NCBI RefSeq assembly: GCF_012641465.1
Contig: NZ_JABAIK010000006.1
Span: 62,001 to 126,000, forward strand
Length of the DNA: 64,000 bases
Direction of reading: 5' to 3'
DNA from: Vibrio agarilyticus
Lineage (GTDB): Bacteria; Pseudomonadota; Gammaproteobacteria; Enterobacterales; Vibrionaceae
Both the position numbers and the translations under genes were made by a program. Below, piece after piece: positions 1 to 11,400 of the stretch (position 1 is its first letter; each line of letters begins with the position of its first letter). The notes beneath the pieces are model-generated. The model was not told the origin of the DNA. It did not search any database and worked only from the letters and a program-made list of their open reading frames with translations.

Positions 1-2390
1 CGATTAATCGTATCTTGCTTTTGCTCTGGTTTAATATCAGCAAAGTTAGTGATCGGCACCAAGCCAGCAGCCGTCTTCACGCGAAGCTCGTCAAAACGAC
101 CAATATCACGCTTTGACTCCGGATAGCGAACCAAAATATCGACTTCTTCATCCGCATCGTCTGGCAAATAATCACCGATTTTGAGCCCATTGGTAACAAA
201 TTGAACCGTATTCCCCACTAAGGTGGCGTCCGCACCAAAGCGTGAGGCGTCATCACGGCGAATATCAATTTGCCAATCAATGCCCTCTTTGCTTGAATTG
301 TCGCTCAAATTTGTCAGTGCTGGATTTTGATTCGCCCAAGCGCGAACCCGTTTTGCTGCGCTGTCCAGCTCTGCAGGCAGGCGCGCAGCCAGTTCAATAA
401 CGAGATCATTTTCGACTGGCGGCCCCGCATCAGGAAACTTAAATTCAATTTCAACCCCTGAAAAACGCGCGGTGGTCTGGCGCAATTCGGCAATGATGGC
501 ATTCACTTTACGTCGATACTGCCAATCCACGGGGGTAATTTGAATTTGGCCAATTTCGTCTTTTCCGCCCGTGCGAGTGTAGACACTCTCAAATTCATCA
601 TGACCTATCATCACCGACTCAATTTGACGCATGACAGCGTCCTTTTCATCGATGGAGAGATCGCCATAAGAACGCACTTTCACGGTGAAATAAGCAGGAT
701 CAACCTCAGGGAAAAACTCGGCGCCAAGCCCTGCTTTTGAATAGCTCACGCCAACACCAACAGCCAAGGCAATGGCCGCCAGCAATATTTTTACCGGATG
801 GCGAATCGCTATCGCTAAGGTTTTGTAATAAGCACGAGTTATGCCCTTAGCTTGAGTAAAATCACCATTATGCAGCGCCTGCATTTGCGCTCGCTTAGCC
901 GCAGAAAATGCTTGAGGTCGGCCAAATAAACCACCCAATACAGGCACAAAAAGCAGAGCCATCATTAAAGAGGCGGTTAAGGTTGCAATTAATGTCAGCG
1001 GTAAAAAGCGCATAAATTCGCCAGTAATATCTGGCCAAAACAACAAAGGCGCGAACGCGGCAAGTGTGGTGGCGGTCGATGCGGTAATTGGCCATGCCAT
1101 GCGCTTAGCTGCATCTCGATACGCCTCTTTACGGGTGCGCCCTTCCAACATGCGTCGATCGGCAAATTCTGTCACCACAATCGCCCCATCGACGAGCATG
1201 CCCACGGCCATGATCAATGAAAATAGTACGACGATATTGACGGTCAGACCAAAAACAGAAAGCACCAATAACCCGGTAAGAAAAGAGCCAGGAATGGAAA
1301 TGCCAACCAACAGTGCAGTTCGAACCCCCATGATGGCAATGATCACAATCACGACCAAAATAATCGCTGATAAGATGTTATTTTGCAGATCGTTGAGCAT
1401 GACTTTAACGTCATCCGATTGATCAAACGTATATTTGACCAATAGATTACTCGGCCATTGTTCGCGTTTTTGTCCTTCAGTGATGACCGCTTTGACAAGT
1501 TCAACGGTTTCGATGATGTTCTCACCCGCGCGTTTTTTTACATCCAACACCACGGCCGATTCACCATCTAACCGTGCATAGCTATCGGGATCGCGAAACG
1601 CACGCCGTACTGTAGCGACATCGCCAAAGGTAATCACTTGCTTACCGTCAACCTTGATCGGCAATTCCAAAACATCTTTAAGCGAATCAAACACCGACGG
1701 CACCTTGACCGAAAATCGGCCATAACCTGTGTCAACAAAACCAGCAGCAACAACACGGTTATTGAGCGCAATCAAATTATAGATATCCGCCTGATCCAGC
1801 CCATAGCTCTCCATCAGCAAAGGATCGACAATAATTTCAACGACGTCATCTCGATCACCTGCGATATCCACTTCCAAAACTTGTCGATAGCCTTCCAATG
1901 TGTCGCGCAGTTGTCGCGCTACGGCGATAATGGTCCGTTCTGGTACGGTGCCATATAACACCACCGACAACACCGGCTCTTCAGACGCAAACGTCACCTC
2001 ATTCACCGTCGGCTCATCACTGTCCTCTGGCAGTTTTGGCTTCGCCAAATCAACCGCATCGCGCACATCTGCCATTGCTTTATCAAGATCGGACCCAACA
2101 CTAAATTCAAGTGTGACTGACGCATGGCCTTCCGATGCGGTCGCGGTCATCTCTTTGACCCCTTCAATCGCTCGCAGCTCTTGTTCAATCGGCCGCACTA
2201 ACAAGCGTTCAGCGTCTTCTGGCGAAATGCCCTGATGACCCACAGAAACGTAAATAATAGGAATCGTAATGTCCGGACTGGACTCTTTGGGAATCGTAAG
2301 ATAGGTGGCAATACCGGCAATTAATATCATGACCAGCAGCGACAGCATCGTCCGCGAACGAGCGAGGGCCGCATCAATTAAAGCGTACAT
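1..2390 (-). CDS. RND-family efflux permease, C-terminus beyond window
   Basis: Inner-membrane proton-driven pump of the resistance-nodulation-division (HAE) family. The reading frame is open from an ATG at 2388-2390 to the window edge, about 796 codons, so roughly the last 200-250 residues of a usual 1020-1040 are missing. The N-terminus (MYALIDAALARSRTMLSLLV) has the expected cytoplasmic helix and first membrane segment. Mid-protein there is a GMLVDGAIVV stretch with the acidic residue typical of RND transmembrane helix 4. A strong ribosome site (AGGGGGG) precedes the ATG, and the fusion-protein gene ends 9 bases upstream, so the two form one operon. No outer-membrane channel gene is present, so it probably uses a shared TolC. 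Substrate cannot be read from sequence. V. cholerae has an RND pair at this position. Confidence 0.9.
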   Translation of the reverse strand, partial: MYALIDAALARSRTMLSLLVMILIAGIATYLTIPKESSPDITIPIIYVSVGHQGISPEDAERLLVRPIEQELRAIEGVKEMTATASEGHASVTLEFSVGSDLDKAMADVRDAVDLAKPKLPEDSDEPTVNEVTFASEEPVLSVVLYGTVPERTIIAVARQLRDTLEGYRQVLEVDIAGDRDDVVEIIVDPLLMESYGLDQADIYNLIALNNRVVAAGFVDTGYGRFSVKVPSVFDSLKDVLELPIKVDGKQVITFGDVATVRRAFRDPDSYARLDGESAVVLDVKKRAGENIIETVELVKAVITEGQKREQWPSNLLVKYTFDQSDDVKVMLNDLQNNILSAIILVVIVIIAIMGVRTALLVGISIPGSFLTGLLVLSVFGLTVNIVVLFSLIMAVGMLVDGAIVVTEFADRRMLEGRTRKEAYRDAAKRMAWPITASTATTLAAFAPLLFWPDITGEFMRFLPLTLIATLTASLMMALLFVPVLGGLFGRPQAFSAAKRAQMQALHNGDFTQAKGITRAYYKTLAIAIRHPVKILLAAIALAVGVGVSYSKAGLGAEFFPEVDPAYFTVKVRSYGDLSIDEKDAVMRQIESVMIGHDEFESVYTRTGGKDEIGQIQITPVDWQYRRKVNAIIAELRQTTARFSGVEIEFKFPDAGPPVENDLVIELAARLPAELDSAAKRVRAWANQNPALTNLSDNSSKEGIDWQIDIRRDDASRFGADATLVGNTVQFVTNGLKIGDYLPDDADEEVDILVRYPESKRDIGRFDELRVKTAAGLVPITNFADIKPEQKQDTIN

Positions 2391-2399
2391 GATCCCCCC

Positions 2400-3509
2400 T
2401 TACGGCTCAGATTTGAGTTCAAGTGAGGTATCATCAAGCTGGCGACGCGCAATGACATCATCGCCATCACGAACAAAACCTTGCCCTAACGTAATAATGT
2501 CAGCTTGCGTTCCAAGCCCGCTAAGCCAAACGCCATCTTGTTCCGCTTTGACGAGTTGAATAGGGACAAAATGAACTCGAGAATTCTTGAGCGTTTTTAC
2601 GCCCAAATTGCCCTGCTCATCAAGCGCCAACATGGCAGCCGTCACCTTGATAGCAAGCGCATCACTCAGAGGTAAATCAACCTCGGCACTCACGCCCGCC
2701 GGAATACTCATATCACGATTATCTATCGCAATTTCAATTGGGAACGTGTTGGTTGACTCAGATGACAGTTGGCCAATATAGCGAATTTCGCCCTCAATCT
2801 GCTGACCATTGATAAGCTTAACATGCGCTTTCTGACCAAGTTGCAGCGCCTGCACATGGCGCTCGCTGACATCGGCTTCAATCAATAAGGTATCAAGTTC
2901 GATTAACGTCGCGATTGGGTCGCCAACAGAGACAAAATTGCCTAGTTCAACAAATCGGTGATCCAAAATGCCGCTAAACGGTGCAACAATTTCTGTTTTC
3001 CCCAATGCCGTCTCAACATTACGCACATTGGCTTGCGCTTCAACAAGCGCTGCCTGAGCGGTTGCTAAAGCCACTTCACCTTGTAAGCCGCGTTTGTTCA
3101 GTGATTGAGCCGCTTGATACTCTTTTTGCCTTACCGTTAGTTGCGCTTGAGCGCGTTTCAGCTGAATGGCCAAATCACCACTATCAATGCGCGCAATCAA
3201 CTCCCCTTTGCGCACAAACTGACCTTTTTTCGCCACGAGCGTGCGTATCGTTCCGGAATATTCCGCGCCGAGTTGAGCCTGACGAATGGGGGCGGTGCGG
3301 CCATATAACTCAATCGTTTTGTGGGTTGGCGTTGCGACAAAAGTATCAAAAACCACTTTCGCAAGTGGGATCGGTGCCTCACCTGAGGCCTGGGTGGTGG
3401 GCTCCTGTGCTTGACCTTGAGCCAACCACAAAGAGAGTAGAATAATAAGAACTAATGAGACGATCCACGGCCGCTCATTCAGCGCGTGACGCGCGAGATT
3501 AGTAGGCAT
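2400..3509 (-). CDS. RND efflux periplasmic membrane-fusion (adaptor) protein
   Basis: Periplasmic adaptor linking the RND permease to an outer-membrane channel. I chose the ATG at 3507-3509, preceded by AGGAATG. The frame extends 20 codons further upstream, but that segment is basic and lacks hydrophobicity. The 369-residue product begins with a short basic stretch and one hydrophobic segment (IVSLVLIILLSLWLAQG), an anchor or signal. Next come the first lipoyl half (GTIRTLVAKKGQFVRKGELIARI), an alpha-helical hairpin rich in Gln/Ala, the second lipoyl half (IVAPFSGILDHRFVELGNFV) and beta-barrel and membrane-proximal domains. This order is standard for HlyD/AcrA-type adaptors. It is the first gene of the operon with the downstream permease. 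Confidence 0.9.
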   Translation of the reverse strand: MPTNLARHALNERPWIVSLVLIILLSLWLAQGQAQEPTTQASGEAPIPLAKVVFDTFVATPTHKTIELYGRTAPIRQAQLGAEYSGTIRTLVAKKGQFVRKGELIARIDSGDLAIQLKRAQAQLTVRQKEYQAAQSLNKRGLQGEVALATAQAALVEAQANVRNVETALGKTEIVAPFSGILDHRFVELGNFVSVGDPIATLIELDTLLIEADVSERHVQALQLGQKAHVKLINGQQIEGEIRYIGQLSSESTNTFPIEIAIDNRDMSIPAGVSAEVDLPLSDALAIKVTAAMLALDEQGNLGVKTLKNSRVHFVPIQLVKAEQDGVWLSGLGTQADIITLGQGFVRDGDDVIARRQLDDTSLELKSEP

Positions 3510-3623
3510 ACGACATTCCTTTGTTATGCGCTCAATCGAGCACTCTTTACGCAACCTCCTTATACGCAAAGAATGACGTTTACTGCCAATCAGATGGCAG
3601 TAAACGATAAGTCCATTTTATGC

Positions 3624-3965
3624 TTATACGCTAAACGACGCACCGCAACCACAGGTTGTGGTGGCATTGGGGTTATTGACAAAAAAACGCGACCCTTCAA
3701 GCCCTTCGGTGTAATCGACTTCTCCTCCAATGAGGTACTGTAAACTCATCGGGTCGACCACCAAGGTGACGCCGCTGTTTTCAATCGTAGTGTCGCCCTC
3801 ATTAACGGCTTCATCAAAAGTAAAACCATATTGAAAGCCGCTACAACCGCCACCCGTGATGTAAACGCGCAGCTTTAGTGCAGGGTTCTCTTCTTCAGCG
3901 ATTAGGGCTGCCACACGCTGCGCTGCAGCATTAGAAAACGACAGTGGAATAGTTACTTCACTCAC
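3624..3965 (-). CDS. erpA: Iron-sulfur cluster insertion protein ErpA
   Basis: A-type carrier that delivers Fe-S clusters to apo-enzymes such as those of isoprenoid synthesis and respiration. The product is 113 residues, as usual for the family. The three cluster-binding cysteines are in ITGGGCSGF and in the C-terminal [12 protein letters not shown] at 3980 would add five residues, but those codons overlap the Shine-Dalgarno AGAGAGG. The GTG at 3963-3965, giving a start like [10 protein letters not shown], is therefore the likely start. The gene is divergent from hemL, and a good sigma-70 promoter sits at 4054-4082. Identity is clear from the near-invariant central block ([20 protein letters not shown]). 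Confidence 0.96.
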   Translation of the reverse strand: MSEVTIPLSFSNAAAQRVAALIAEEENPALKLRVYITGGGCSGFQYGFTFDEAVNEGDTTIENSGVTLVVDPMSLQYLIGGEVDYTEGLEGSRFFVNNPNATTTCGCGASFSV

Positions 3966-4351
3966 GATGACCTCTCTCAATCGAGTCCGGCTCAGTCTGA
4001 TACCTCACAGGCTGCAAGGCGTTACTCCGTCTCGTTATATTACTTTGTTGAGGATTATCCATTACCTGACCAATACGTTCAAGTATTCACCCTATTTCTT
4101 CGACTTGATTCTGATGCTGCAACCGCATAATCATGGCGAAGAAGCAACTGATGTAACTTTAGTAAAGACAATAAGATATCGACAATTTTTAACCAAAATT
4201 TCAACTCATGTAACCTATCTTGGCAAAGAAATCGTTGCAAAAGATTTCTTACTGTTCGCCAGAGGGGTACAATCGCTGCCAAATTGGCATTTGCTTTTTC
4301 GCATTGCAAAGCGGCCACGACTGTAAAAAACCGAATCAAGAAGGATAACCC
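3966..4351. other. Divergent intergenic region erpA/hemL
   Basis: This 386-base gap separates the divergent genes erpA and hemL. It holds the predicted erpA promoter. A TACAAT hexamer near 4269 could be the -10 of hemL, but no convincing -35 partner was found. The frames crossing the gap have no recognisable protein features, so I call no gene here. Confidence 0.6.
4054..4082 (-). promoter_or_regulatory. Predicted sigma-70 promoter of erpA
   Basis: On the minus strand TTGAAC is followed after 17 bases by GATAAT, close to the -35/-10 consensus with ideal spacing. It lies about 90 bases upstream of the chosen GTG start of erpA. No clear IscR site was recognised around it. Confidence 0.55.
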
Positions 4352-5644
4352 ATGACCAAATCGTCTGAGTTGTATCAAAAAGCGCAACACACCATTCCTG
4401 GTGGCGTTAACTCACCAGTGCGCGCATTTAATGGCGTGGGGGGCTCACCAATCTTTATCGAACGAGCAGACGGCCCACTGATTTTTGATGCCGATGGTAA
4501 AGCCTACATTGACTATGTCGGTTCCTGGGGACCCATGATTCTTGGCCATAACCACGCCGCAATTCGTGAAGCGGTCATCGATGCTGCGCAACGTGGCCTC
4601 AGCTTTGGCGCACCGACCGAAATGGAAATCGCGATGGCAGAACTGGTGTCTCAGCTCGTACCGTCAATGGAGCAACTGCGTATGGTCAGCTCTGGAACCG
4701 AAGCCACCATGAGTGCTATTCGTTTGGCTCGTGGCTTTACCGGTCGCGATAAGATCATGAAATTTGAAGGTTGCTACCATGGCCACGCAGACAGTTTGCT
4801 CGTAAAGGCAGGCTCAGGTGCTTTAACCCTTGGCCAACCGAGCTCGCCTGGCGTTCCTGCTGATTTTGCGAAATATACGCTAACCGCCACGTTTAATGAT
4901 CTCGACTCCGTTCGCGAACTGTTTGCGGCCAACAAAGGTGAAATTGCCTGTATTATCGTTGAACCTGTTGCGGGCAACATGAACTGCATTCCACCTGTTC
5001 CGGGCTTTCACGAAGGGCTGCGTCAAATCTGCGACGAAGAAGGCGCGTTGTTAATTTTTGACGAAGTTATGACTGGGTTTCGCGTGGCACTTGGCGGCGC
5101 GCAAGCACACTACAACATCAAGCCAGATTTAACCACATTAGGTAAAGTGATTGGCGGTGGTATGCCGGTTGGCGCATTTGGTGGTCGCAAAGAGGTAATG
5201 CAATATATCGCACCGACAGGTCCGGTTTATCAAGCTGGCACCCTCTCTGGTAACCCTGTTGCTATGGCGGCGGGTTTTGCTTGCTTAAATGAGCTAAAAG
5301 CCCCTGAAAATGAAAAACGTCTGGCACAAATTACCGCGCAACTGGCACAAGGCTTTAAAGAAGCGGCAAACAAACATGGCATTCCACTGGTGGTAAACCA
5401 AGTCGGTGGCATGTTTGGCTTTTTCTTTACCGCTCAAGAACAAGTCACTTGCTATCAAGAAGTTGCACAGTGTGATGTCGAACGCTTTAAGCGTTTTTTC
5501 CATCTTATGCTTGACCATGGTATCTATCTAGCGCCTTCTGCTTTTGAAGCCAGCTTCACGTCACTTGCCCACGGTAGCCGTGAGATTGCGGCAACACTTG
5601 AGGCGGCTGATCGCTGCTTTGCCATTTTGGCCCAAGAAGCCTAA
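4352..5644 (+). CDS. hemL: Glutamate-1-semialdehyde 2,1-aminomutase
   Basis: PLP-dependent cytosolic enzyme that converts glutamate-1-semialdehyde to 5-aminolevulinate, the committed precursor of heme and siroheme in the C5 pathway. The 430-residue length is close to the E. coli enzyme. The PLP-binding lysine falls at K265 in [12 protein letters not shown], and the gatekeeper region has the [16 protein letters not shown] block. The N-terminus ([11 protein letters not shown]) is characteristic. The ATG follows AAGGATAACCC, a good ribosome site. It is transcribed alone, with a small terminator hairpin downstream at 5691-5715. Confidence 0.98.
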   Translation: MTKSSELYQKAQHTIPGGVNSPVRAFNGVGGSPIFIERADGPLIFDADGKAYIDYVGSWGPMILGHNHAAIREAVIDAAQRGLSFGAPTEMEIAMAELVSQLVPSMEQLRMVSSGTEATMSAIRLARGFTGRDKIMKFEGCYHGHADSLLVKAGSGALTLGQPSSPGVPADFAKYTLTATFNDLDSVRELFAANKGEIACIIVEPVAGNMNCIPPVPGFHEGLRQICDEEGALLIFDEVMTGFRVALGGAQAHYNIKPDLTTLGKVIGGGMPVGAFGGRKEVMQYIAPTGPVYQAGTLSGNPVAMAAGFACLNELKAPENEKRLAQITAQLAQGFKEAANKHGIPLVVNQVGGMFGFFFTAQEQVTCYQEVAQCDVERFKRFFHLMLDHGIYLAPSAFEASFTSLAHGSREIAATLEAADRCFAILAQEA

Positions 5645-5690
5645 TTACAGCGAAACCACTTGGAATTGCCGCTAAGGGAAATGAATACAG

Positions 5691-5715
5691 CCTCATCATA
5701 TCGATGAGGTTTGTT
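5691..5715 (+). terminator. Rho-independent terminator after hemL
   Basis: The arms CCTCATC and GATGAGG pair perfectly around a five-base loop and are followed by TTTGTT. It lies 46 bases after the hemL stop codon. The T-run is interrupted, so strength is uncertain. Confidence 0.6.
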
Positions 5716-5751
5716 AAAATTGGTCAACTGCACCGCAGTTTCAAGTATGTG

Positions 5752-5803
5752 TATACCCAAGTAACCTCAAGATGGATGATTCAGCGAGGATGACTTGGGT
5801 ATA
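5752..5803. repeat. Short palindromic intergenic repeat (TATACCCAAGT ends)
   Basis: An 11-base perfect inverted repeat, TATACCCAAGT at 5752-5762 and ACTTGGGTATA at 5793-5803, encloses 30 bases including CTCAAGATGGATGATTCAGC. The outer sequence and the CTCAAGAT core are shared with the element at 11983. The TATACCCAA ends resemble the 142-bp ERIC-like repeats at 49952 and 61181. It probably belongs to a Vibrio family of small palindromic repeats and would fold as a hairpin in RNA. Confidence 0.7.
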
Positions 5804-5840
5804 GTATCATTGCCATGCAATCCAATTAGCGTCATTATTA

Positions 5841-6959
5841 ATGCACTCTATTATGCTAATCGGAAAATACATTGTGCCCACCCCCGTTCGCATTACGTCA
5901 AGTCACTGGGTTTTAATTGTTGCCTTATTGGCTGCCGCACTCGCCTGTTATTTGCTGGTCGCCCCATACATGAACTCCATTGTGATGGCGTTTATCTTGT
6001 CTCTGCTGATTTTCCCTATCCATCAGTGGTTCGACAATCATTTACCTAAGCATCGTAATATTTCATCCTTGCTTTCATGTGTGACTTTGACGGTGATTAT
6101 TGTGATGCCTCTGCTGCTGGTTTTTGGCGCTATTGTCCAGCAAGGTACTGTCTTTGCCCAAAATATGTACCAGTGGGGTTCGCAGGGGGGGATTCAAGAG
6201 TTGTTGGCTCATCCATGGGTCAAATCTGGCTTAGCGTTTGTCAATCACTACTTACCTTTTGAAACGATTGAACCCAAAGAGATTGCTCAGCGGGTCGGCG
6301 AATTCGCCACCACAACAGGCTCAACCTTAGTCAGTTTCAGCGCCAAACTCTTGGGCGATGCCACTAACTTCATTTTGCATTTTTTCCTGATGCTGTTTGT
6401 TTTGTTCTTTTTGCTCCGTGATCATGACAAAATTATTCGCTCATTGCGTCATATTTTGCCGTTATCACGCAGCCAAGAAGATCGACTACTCGATCAGATC
6501 GAAAAAGTATCAAAATCCGCTGTCATGGGATCTTTTCTTACCGCTATCGCGCAAGGCTTAGCCGGTGGTTTTGGTATGTGGCTCGCCGGATTTCCTGGGC
6601 TCTTTTGGGGCACCATTATGGGCTTTGCCTCATTCATTCCCGTGGTAGGGACTGCGCTCGTATGGATTCCAGCGACTATCTATTTGCTGCTTACCGGCCA
6701 ATTTGGTTGGGCGACCTTTTTGCTCATTTGGAGCGTTGCCGTGGTCGGTTCAATTGATAACTTGTTACGTCCATTCCTAATGCAAGGCAGTGCAGGAATG
6801 AATACGCTTTTGATCTTTTTCTCACTATTGGGCGGCATTCAGTTATTCGGTTTGATCGGCCTAATCTACGGACCTTTGATTTTTGCCATTACTATTGTGC
6901 TGTTCAATTTGTACGAAGAGGAATTCCAACAGTTTCTTGATAAACAAGACAACAGCTAA
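5841..6959 (+). CDS. AI-2E/PerM-family membrane transporter
   Basis: Polytopic inner-membrane protein of about 370 residues with roughly eight hydrophobic segments. These include an N-terminal pair, a long central soluble stretch (about 105-170) and the C-terminal block FPGLFWGTIMGFASFIPVVGTALVW followed by NLLRPFLMQG, which is diagnostic of the AI-2E/PerM family. Members include E. coli TqsA, YdiK and PerM. The substrate here is unknown and an autoinducer role should not be assumed. The first ATG lacks a clear ribosome site and an ATG five codons in is also possible. It stands alone between hemL and rsmC. Confidence 0.85.
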   Translation: MHSIMLIGKYIVPTPVRITSSHWVLIVALLAAALACYLLVAPYMNSIVMAFILSLLIFPIHQWFDNHLPKHRNISSLLSCVTLTVIIVMPLLLVFGAIVQQGTVFAQNMYQWGSQGGIQELLAHPWVKSGLAFVNHYLPFETIEPKEIAQRVGEFATTTGSTLVSFSAKLLGDATNFILHFFLMLFVLFFLLRDHDKIIRSLRHILPLSRSQEDRLLDQIEKVSKSAVMGSFLTAIAQGLAGGFGMWLAGFPGLFWGTIMGFASFIPVVGTALVWIPATIYLLLTGQFGWATFLLIWSVAVVGSIDNLLRPFLMQGSAGMNTLLIFFSLLGGIQLFGLIGLIYGPLIFAITIVLFNLYEEEFQQFLDKQDNS

Positions 6960-7086
6960 AACGCGCTTGTACCCAGGATGCGTTAACCTTGCATGCTGGG
7001 TGCAATTCCCCTTCCGCAAAGCTTGCCATTGCGAACGATTGTGCGAAAATCGCCGCATCTTTTTTTGATAATCTCACTCACCGCTT

Positions 7087-8115
7087 ATGTCTGCTTATAC
7101 CGCCCCCAGCCAAATCGCCCAGCGCCAACTCGACTATTTCGCGGATAAGCATGTGCTTGTCGCTGGTGAAATTGAAGATCAATTCCCGCTTGAACTGGTC
7201 GATCATTGTCAATCCGTCACGGTGTTTAGCTCCAATTACAGCTACTACCGTTCGATAAAAGACAACGCGAAAATCACCGCTTATTTTGGTTGTGAGTTTA
7301 AGGCCGATACCAACGCTGATCTTATTTTACTGTACTGGCCAAAAGCCAAAGCAGAGGGTGAATATCTGCTTGCTATGCTACTTGCAAAACTCGGCGTTGA
7401 TACTGAAGTGGTGGTGGTCGGTGAAAACCGCTCGGGAGTCAACAGCATCGCTAAGTTATTTGCTCAGTATGGACGGATCACCAAATACGATTCGGCGCGC
7501 CGCTGCTCATTTTACTGGGGCGTGTGCCAAACCGCGCCAGCGGCCTTTGACCAGCAAGCATGGTTTAAAAACTATTCGATTGAGGTGGCGGGCGTTACTC
7601 TGACAATTAAAAGCTTACCTGGCGTTTTCAGTCACGGCAGCTTTGATCTTGGCAGCCAATTACTGCTCGAGACACTACCAGCACTTGATGGCAAGGTGCT
7701 TGACTTTGGTTGTGGTGCTGGGGTTATTGGTGCCTATATGGCGAAAACCAATCCCAACGCCAGCGTCCATTTATGCGACATTAACGCTTACGCCCTAACC
7801 TCAAGCGCCGCAACACTTGCGGCAAATCATCTTAGAGGTCACGTGTTCGCTTCCGATATTTATTCTGATATCAGTGAGCAATATCAATTTATAGTGTCAA
7901 ACCCACCCTTTCACAGTGGGCTTGAAACCAATTATAACGCCGCCGAAACTCTACTTGGTGAGGCACCAAACCATTTAACCGGTGGTGGCAGTCTGATCAT
8001 TGTGGCCAATAGCTTTTTAAAATACCCACCAATTATCAACCGAAGCTTTGGTACATGCCAGCTTCTGGCTAAAAACAGTAAATTCACCATTTATCGTGGT
8101 GACAAAACCGCCTGA
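7087..8115 (+). CDS. rsmC: 16S rRNA (guanine-1207-N2)-methyltransferase RsmC
   Basis: SAM-dependent enzyme that methylates G1207 of 16S rRNA in the 30S subunit. The 342-residue length fits the family (343 in E. coli). The N-terminal half is the degenerate methyltransferase-like domain. The C-terminal half carries the SAM-binding motif [15 protein letters not shown] (about 205-220) and the catalytic SNPPFHSG motif (about 270). The ribosome site is weak, but no better start is nearby. A hairpin (ACAGGCG at 8130-8136 with CGCCTGT at 8151-8157) follows the stop codon without a T-run. Confidence 0.95.
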   Translation: MSAYTAPSQIAQRQLDYFADKHVLVAGEIEDQFPLELVDHCQSVTVFSSNYSYYRSIKDNAKITAYFGCEFKADTNADLILLYWPKAKAEGEYLLAMLLAKLGVDTEVVVVGENRSGVNSIAKLFAQYGRITKYDSARRCSFYWGVCQTAPAAFDQQAWFKNYSIEVAGVTLTIKSLPGVFSHGSFDLGSQLLLETLPALDGKVLDFGCGAGVIGAYMAKTNPNASVHLCDINAYALTSSAATLAANHLRGHVFASDIYSDISEQYQFIVSNPPFHSGLETNYNAAETLLGEAPNHLTGGGSLIIVANSFLKYPPIINRSFGTCQLLAKNSKFTIYRGDKTA

Positions 8116-8492
8116 CTCTTATCTTAAAAACAGGCGTACTCAATACGGTGCGCCTGTCCAGTCAAGACTTAACCTGTTTCACATTGACGACACGTTAAAT
8201 AATAAAACGCCTTATTTACGTTTCTGCGGCGCACTCCACGATTTATTGGTAATCGAGTTGTCATTTTTTGTAGACACGTTAATTTCGTTAAATTGATTAT
8301 TTAACACAACCCTCTTTAAATGATGAACGGTCTATCGATTTGATAGTTAATCCTTCAATCAATGGCAGCATCTATATTCGAGAGTTAAATTGATTGAAAA
8401 CTCGAATGAATCCCTATCTAAAGTTATTCATCAAAAATATACCAACACGTTTTCAAAAAAATAATAAATATTGATAACTTGAGTTATTCGCC
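8116..8492. other. Intergenic region upstream of chiS
   Basis: The first 45 bases hold the hairpin after rsmC. The rest is AT-rich and must contain the chiS promoter. I found no confident -35/-10 pair and no recognisable coding sequence. A short inverted pair TTCGAG/CTCGAA near 8375-8405 is too weak to call. Confidence 0.5.
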
Positions 8493-11400
8493 ATGTTCAG
8501 TTTTTATCGTAAACGAAAATTCAAACGACTACAAAGCACGTTAATGGCTGCGTTTCTCGCTCTCAGCTTAACGCCACTGACCGTCATTGCCCTCTTCTTT
8601 TTGCAAGCCCACACTGCCGATTTACAAGAACAAAGTACGTCACATCTACGCTCAATGTTAGAAACAAAGCAGCGGCAGCTACAAAACTATTATCTAGCAC
8701 AAGAAGCACAAGTCATGGGCTTTGTTCGTTCAGAACTGGCTTATAACAGTGGTGGCCGCTTCTATGGTCTGGTTAATGCGTTTAAGAGCTTAGGCCATAC
8801 CATCGCCGAAGCTCGAGTGAATGCCCAACAGCGCTACATAAAAGGTTCAGGCGATTTAATAAAAACCACTATGCGACCAGAATCCAGCGCGTACGTAGGG
8901 AGCGAACGATACCGATTATTGCATGAGCGATATCACTGGGCCTTTCTCGAATTACTCAAGCGATCGGATTTCGATGATATTTTATTGGTCGACATCGAAG
9001 GTAATGTCACCTATTCCATTTACAAGCATGAGAACTTTGGAACAAATTTATTAAACGCCCCCCAGCAAGCAACGCTCCTTGGTCGAACTTTTCGCGCGTT
9101 AAGCGAAAATGTTCATAAAATGCGCAAACAAAACGAAGATTATACGCCGGTTTATCTTTCTGACTTTACGACGGAAAACGGAAAAAGTTATGCATGGCTT
9201 GGCGCCCCCATTATTAAGCAAGGCTATTTGCACAGTTTCGCCATGTTCCGTCTACCCAGTAATGGCATTAGCAAACTGATTGCTGATAGCGAGCAAAATA
9301 CGTCGATTCAAACCTTATTGGTCGGTGATGATCGCAAACCTCGCTCATTAGCCAGCGAGCAGTCAATCATAAATAACAGCGCTCCAATTATTAATCGCGC
9401 ATTTGATGGTCAAAAGGACGTTGGTAATTATACCAATGGTATCGGCGAAACCCTCATTGCTGGATTTGCACCGATCACGTTAGGAAATTTAAGTTGGGCA
9501 CTTGTCGTACAGTTGCCTGAGGCAGAAGCGTTTGCACGCATTCATCAATTAGAAAAAGTGTTTATCATTGCGATGGTAACGGCCATCGTGCTTGTGGTGA
9601 TTGCATCACACTACCTATCTAATTTTATTACTGCCCCATTATTGCGTCTTACTTGGGCTGCAGAAAAAGTCTCTGCTGGGGATCTTGAAGAAACCGTCAT
9701 CAATACTGAACGTAAAGATGAAATTGGCCGACTAGCCATCAGTTTTGAACGGATGCAACGCTCCATTCGTGAAAAGATCCAGCTGATCAAAACTCAAAAT
9801 CAAGAACTTGAAAGTAACCTTTTACTGATCAAAAAACAAAACCGCGAACTGCAACTTGCAGATAAACTAAAAGACGAATTTCTTGCGACGACCTCGCATG
9901 AATTGCGTACCCCACTTCACGGAATGGTTGGTATTGCGGAAACTTTGATGTCAGGGGCCAATGGCCCAATTCCAACCAATCAAAAATACCAACTGGATAT
10001 CATAGTAAAAAGTGGTCATCGCCTTGCTAACTTAGTAGACGATCTACTGGATTATCACAAAATGCGGTTCGGCAGCCTAGATATTAACCATAGTGCCGTC
10101 GATCTTGCCAGCTCAACCCGTCTGGTGCTTGAACTGTCCAATCATCTCGTCGACAAAAAGCCCTTGCGGATCATCAATCAAGTGCCTAGCGACCTGCCTT
10201 TAGTTTCTGCCGATCCACAGCGGCTTGAGCAGGTGTTGTACAATTTGGTTGGCAATGCGATTAAATACACCTCTGAAGGCAAAGTCGTGATCTCCGCCAG
10301 CGTTAGCGATGAACAAGTGCGAATTCAAGTGGTTGATACTGGACAAGGGATCCCCGCTGACTTACTTGAGTACATCTTTGAACCGTTAACGCAAATAGGC
10401 GATGCCAATGGGCGTTTTCGTCAAGGCACGGGACTGGGATTGTCGGTCAGTCGCCAATTAATTGAACTGATGGGCGGTAATTTGTACGTCAGCTCCCAGC
10501 CTTTGGTCGGAACCACATTCAGTTTCAACTTGCCTTTAGCAACCGAAGCACAAATCGCGGATCGCGATAACTCGATACAGAACCATCACTTTCAGTTGCC
10601 TGATGATTTTGACATCAACGCACTTGATGAAACCTCTTTACCCGAAAACCCTCAGGGTCAATTGGTTTTAGTTGCCGACGATGAGCCTGTCAACTTACGT
10701 ATTCTCGAAAGCTTCCTACGCATCGAAGGCTACCGAGTGCAAACCGCCCAAAATGGCCACGACACGTTAGAAAAAATCGCCCAAGAACCACCAGCCCTAC
10801 TTCTGCTGGACATCATGATGCCCGGGATGAGTGGCTATGAAGTGTGTAAGACGCTACGCCAGCACCATGACAGCGACACGCTGCCTGTCATCATGTTAAC
10901 GGCGTTAAATCAAGCTGAAGATCGTCAACGCGGATTTGAGTCTGGCGCCAATGATTATCTGTCAAAACCGTTTAATAAACAAGAGCTCATAGCTCGAGTT
11001 CAAGCGCACCTTAGTGCCAGCCAAGCCAATGCACAACTGCAACAAAACGAACGGTTACACCAAGAATTAAAACAGCGTAGTCAAATTGAAGCCGACCTAC
11101 TCGAAACTCAGCAACGTTTACTTGAACAGCTGGATTCGGCTCCGGAAGCGGTTGTCTGTTTGCGAGAAAATGGCCGCATTCATTACGCTAACCGAGCGGC
11201 AGCAAAATTATTTAAACGCAGTATTGATCAACTCAAGCGCTCCCAGGGTGACGAAATTATTGCGCCAAAATATTTAGCTCAATCCCAAAGCCACTACTGT
11301 GGTGAGATTGATATTTATGTCGCGGATGTTCGTCAGCATATTGAATGCGATATTTTGCGTCTTCCACAAGGTGTTGAAATCGATTCAATGTTTATTTTCA

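Noticed and set aside
1066-2235. Several plus-strand open frames of 100-120 codons opposite the RND permease
   Set aside because: They lie antisense to a continuous, well-matched RND frame, have Ser/Thr-rich compositions typical of antisense reading, and lack ribosome sites.
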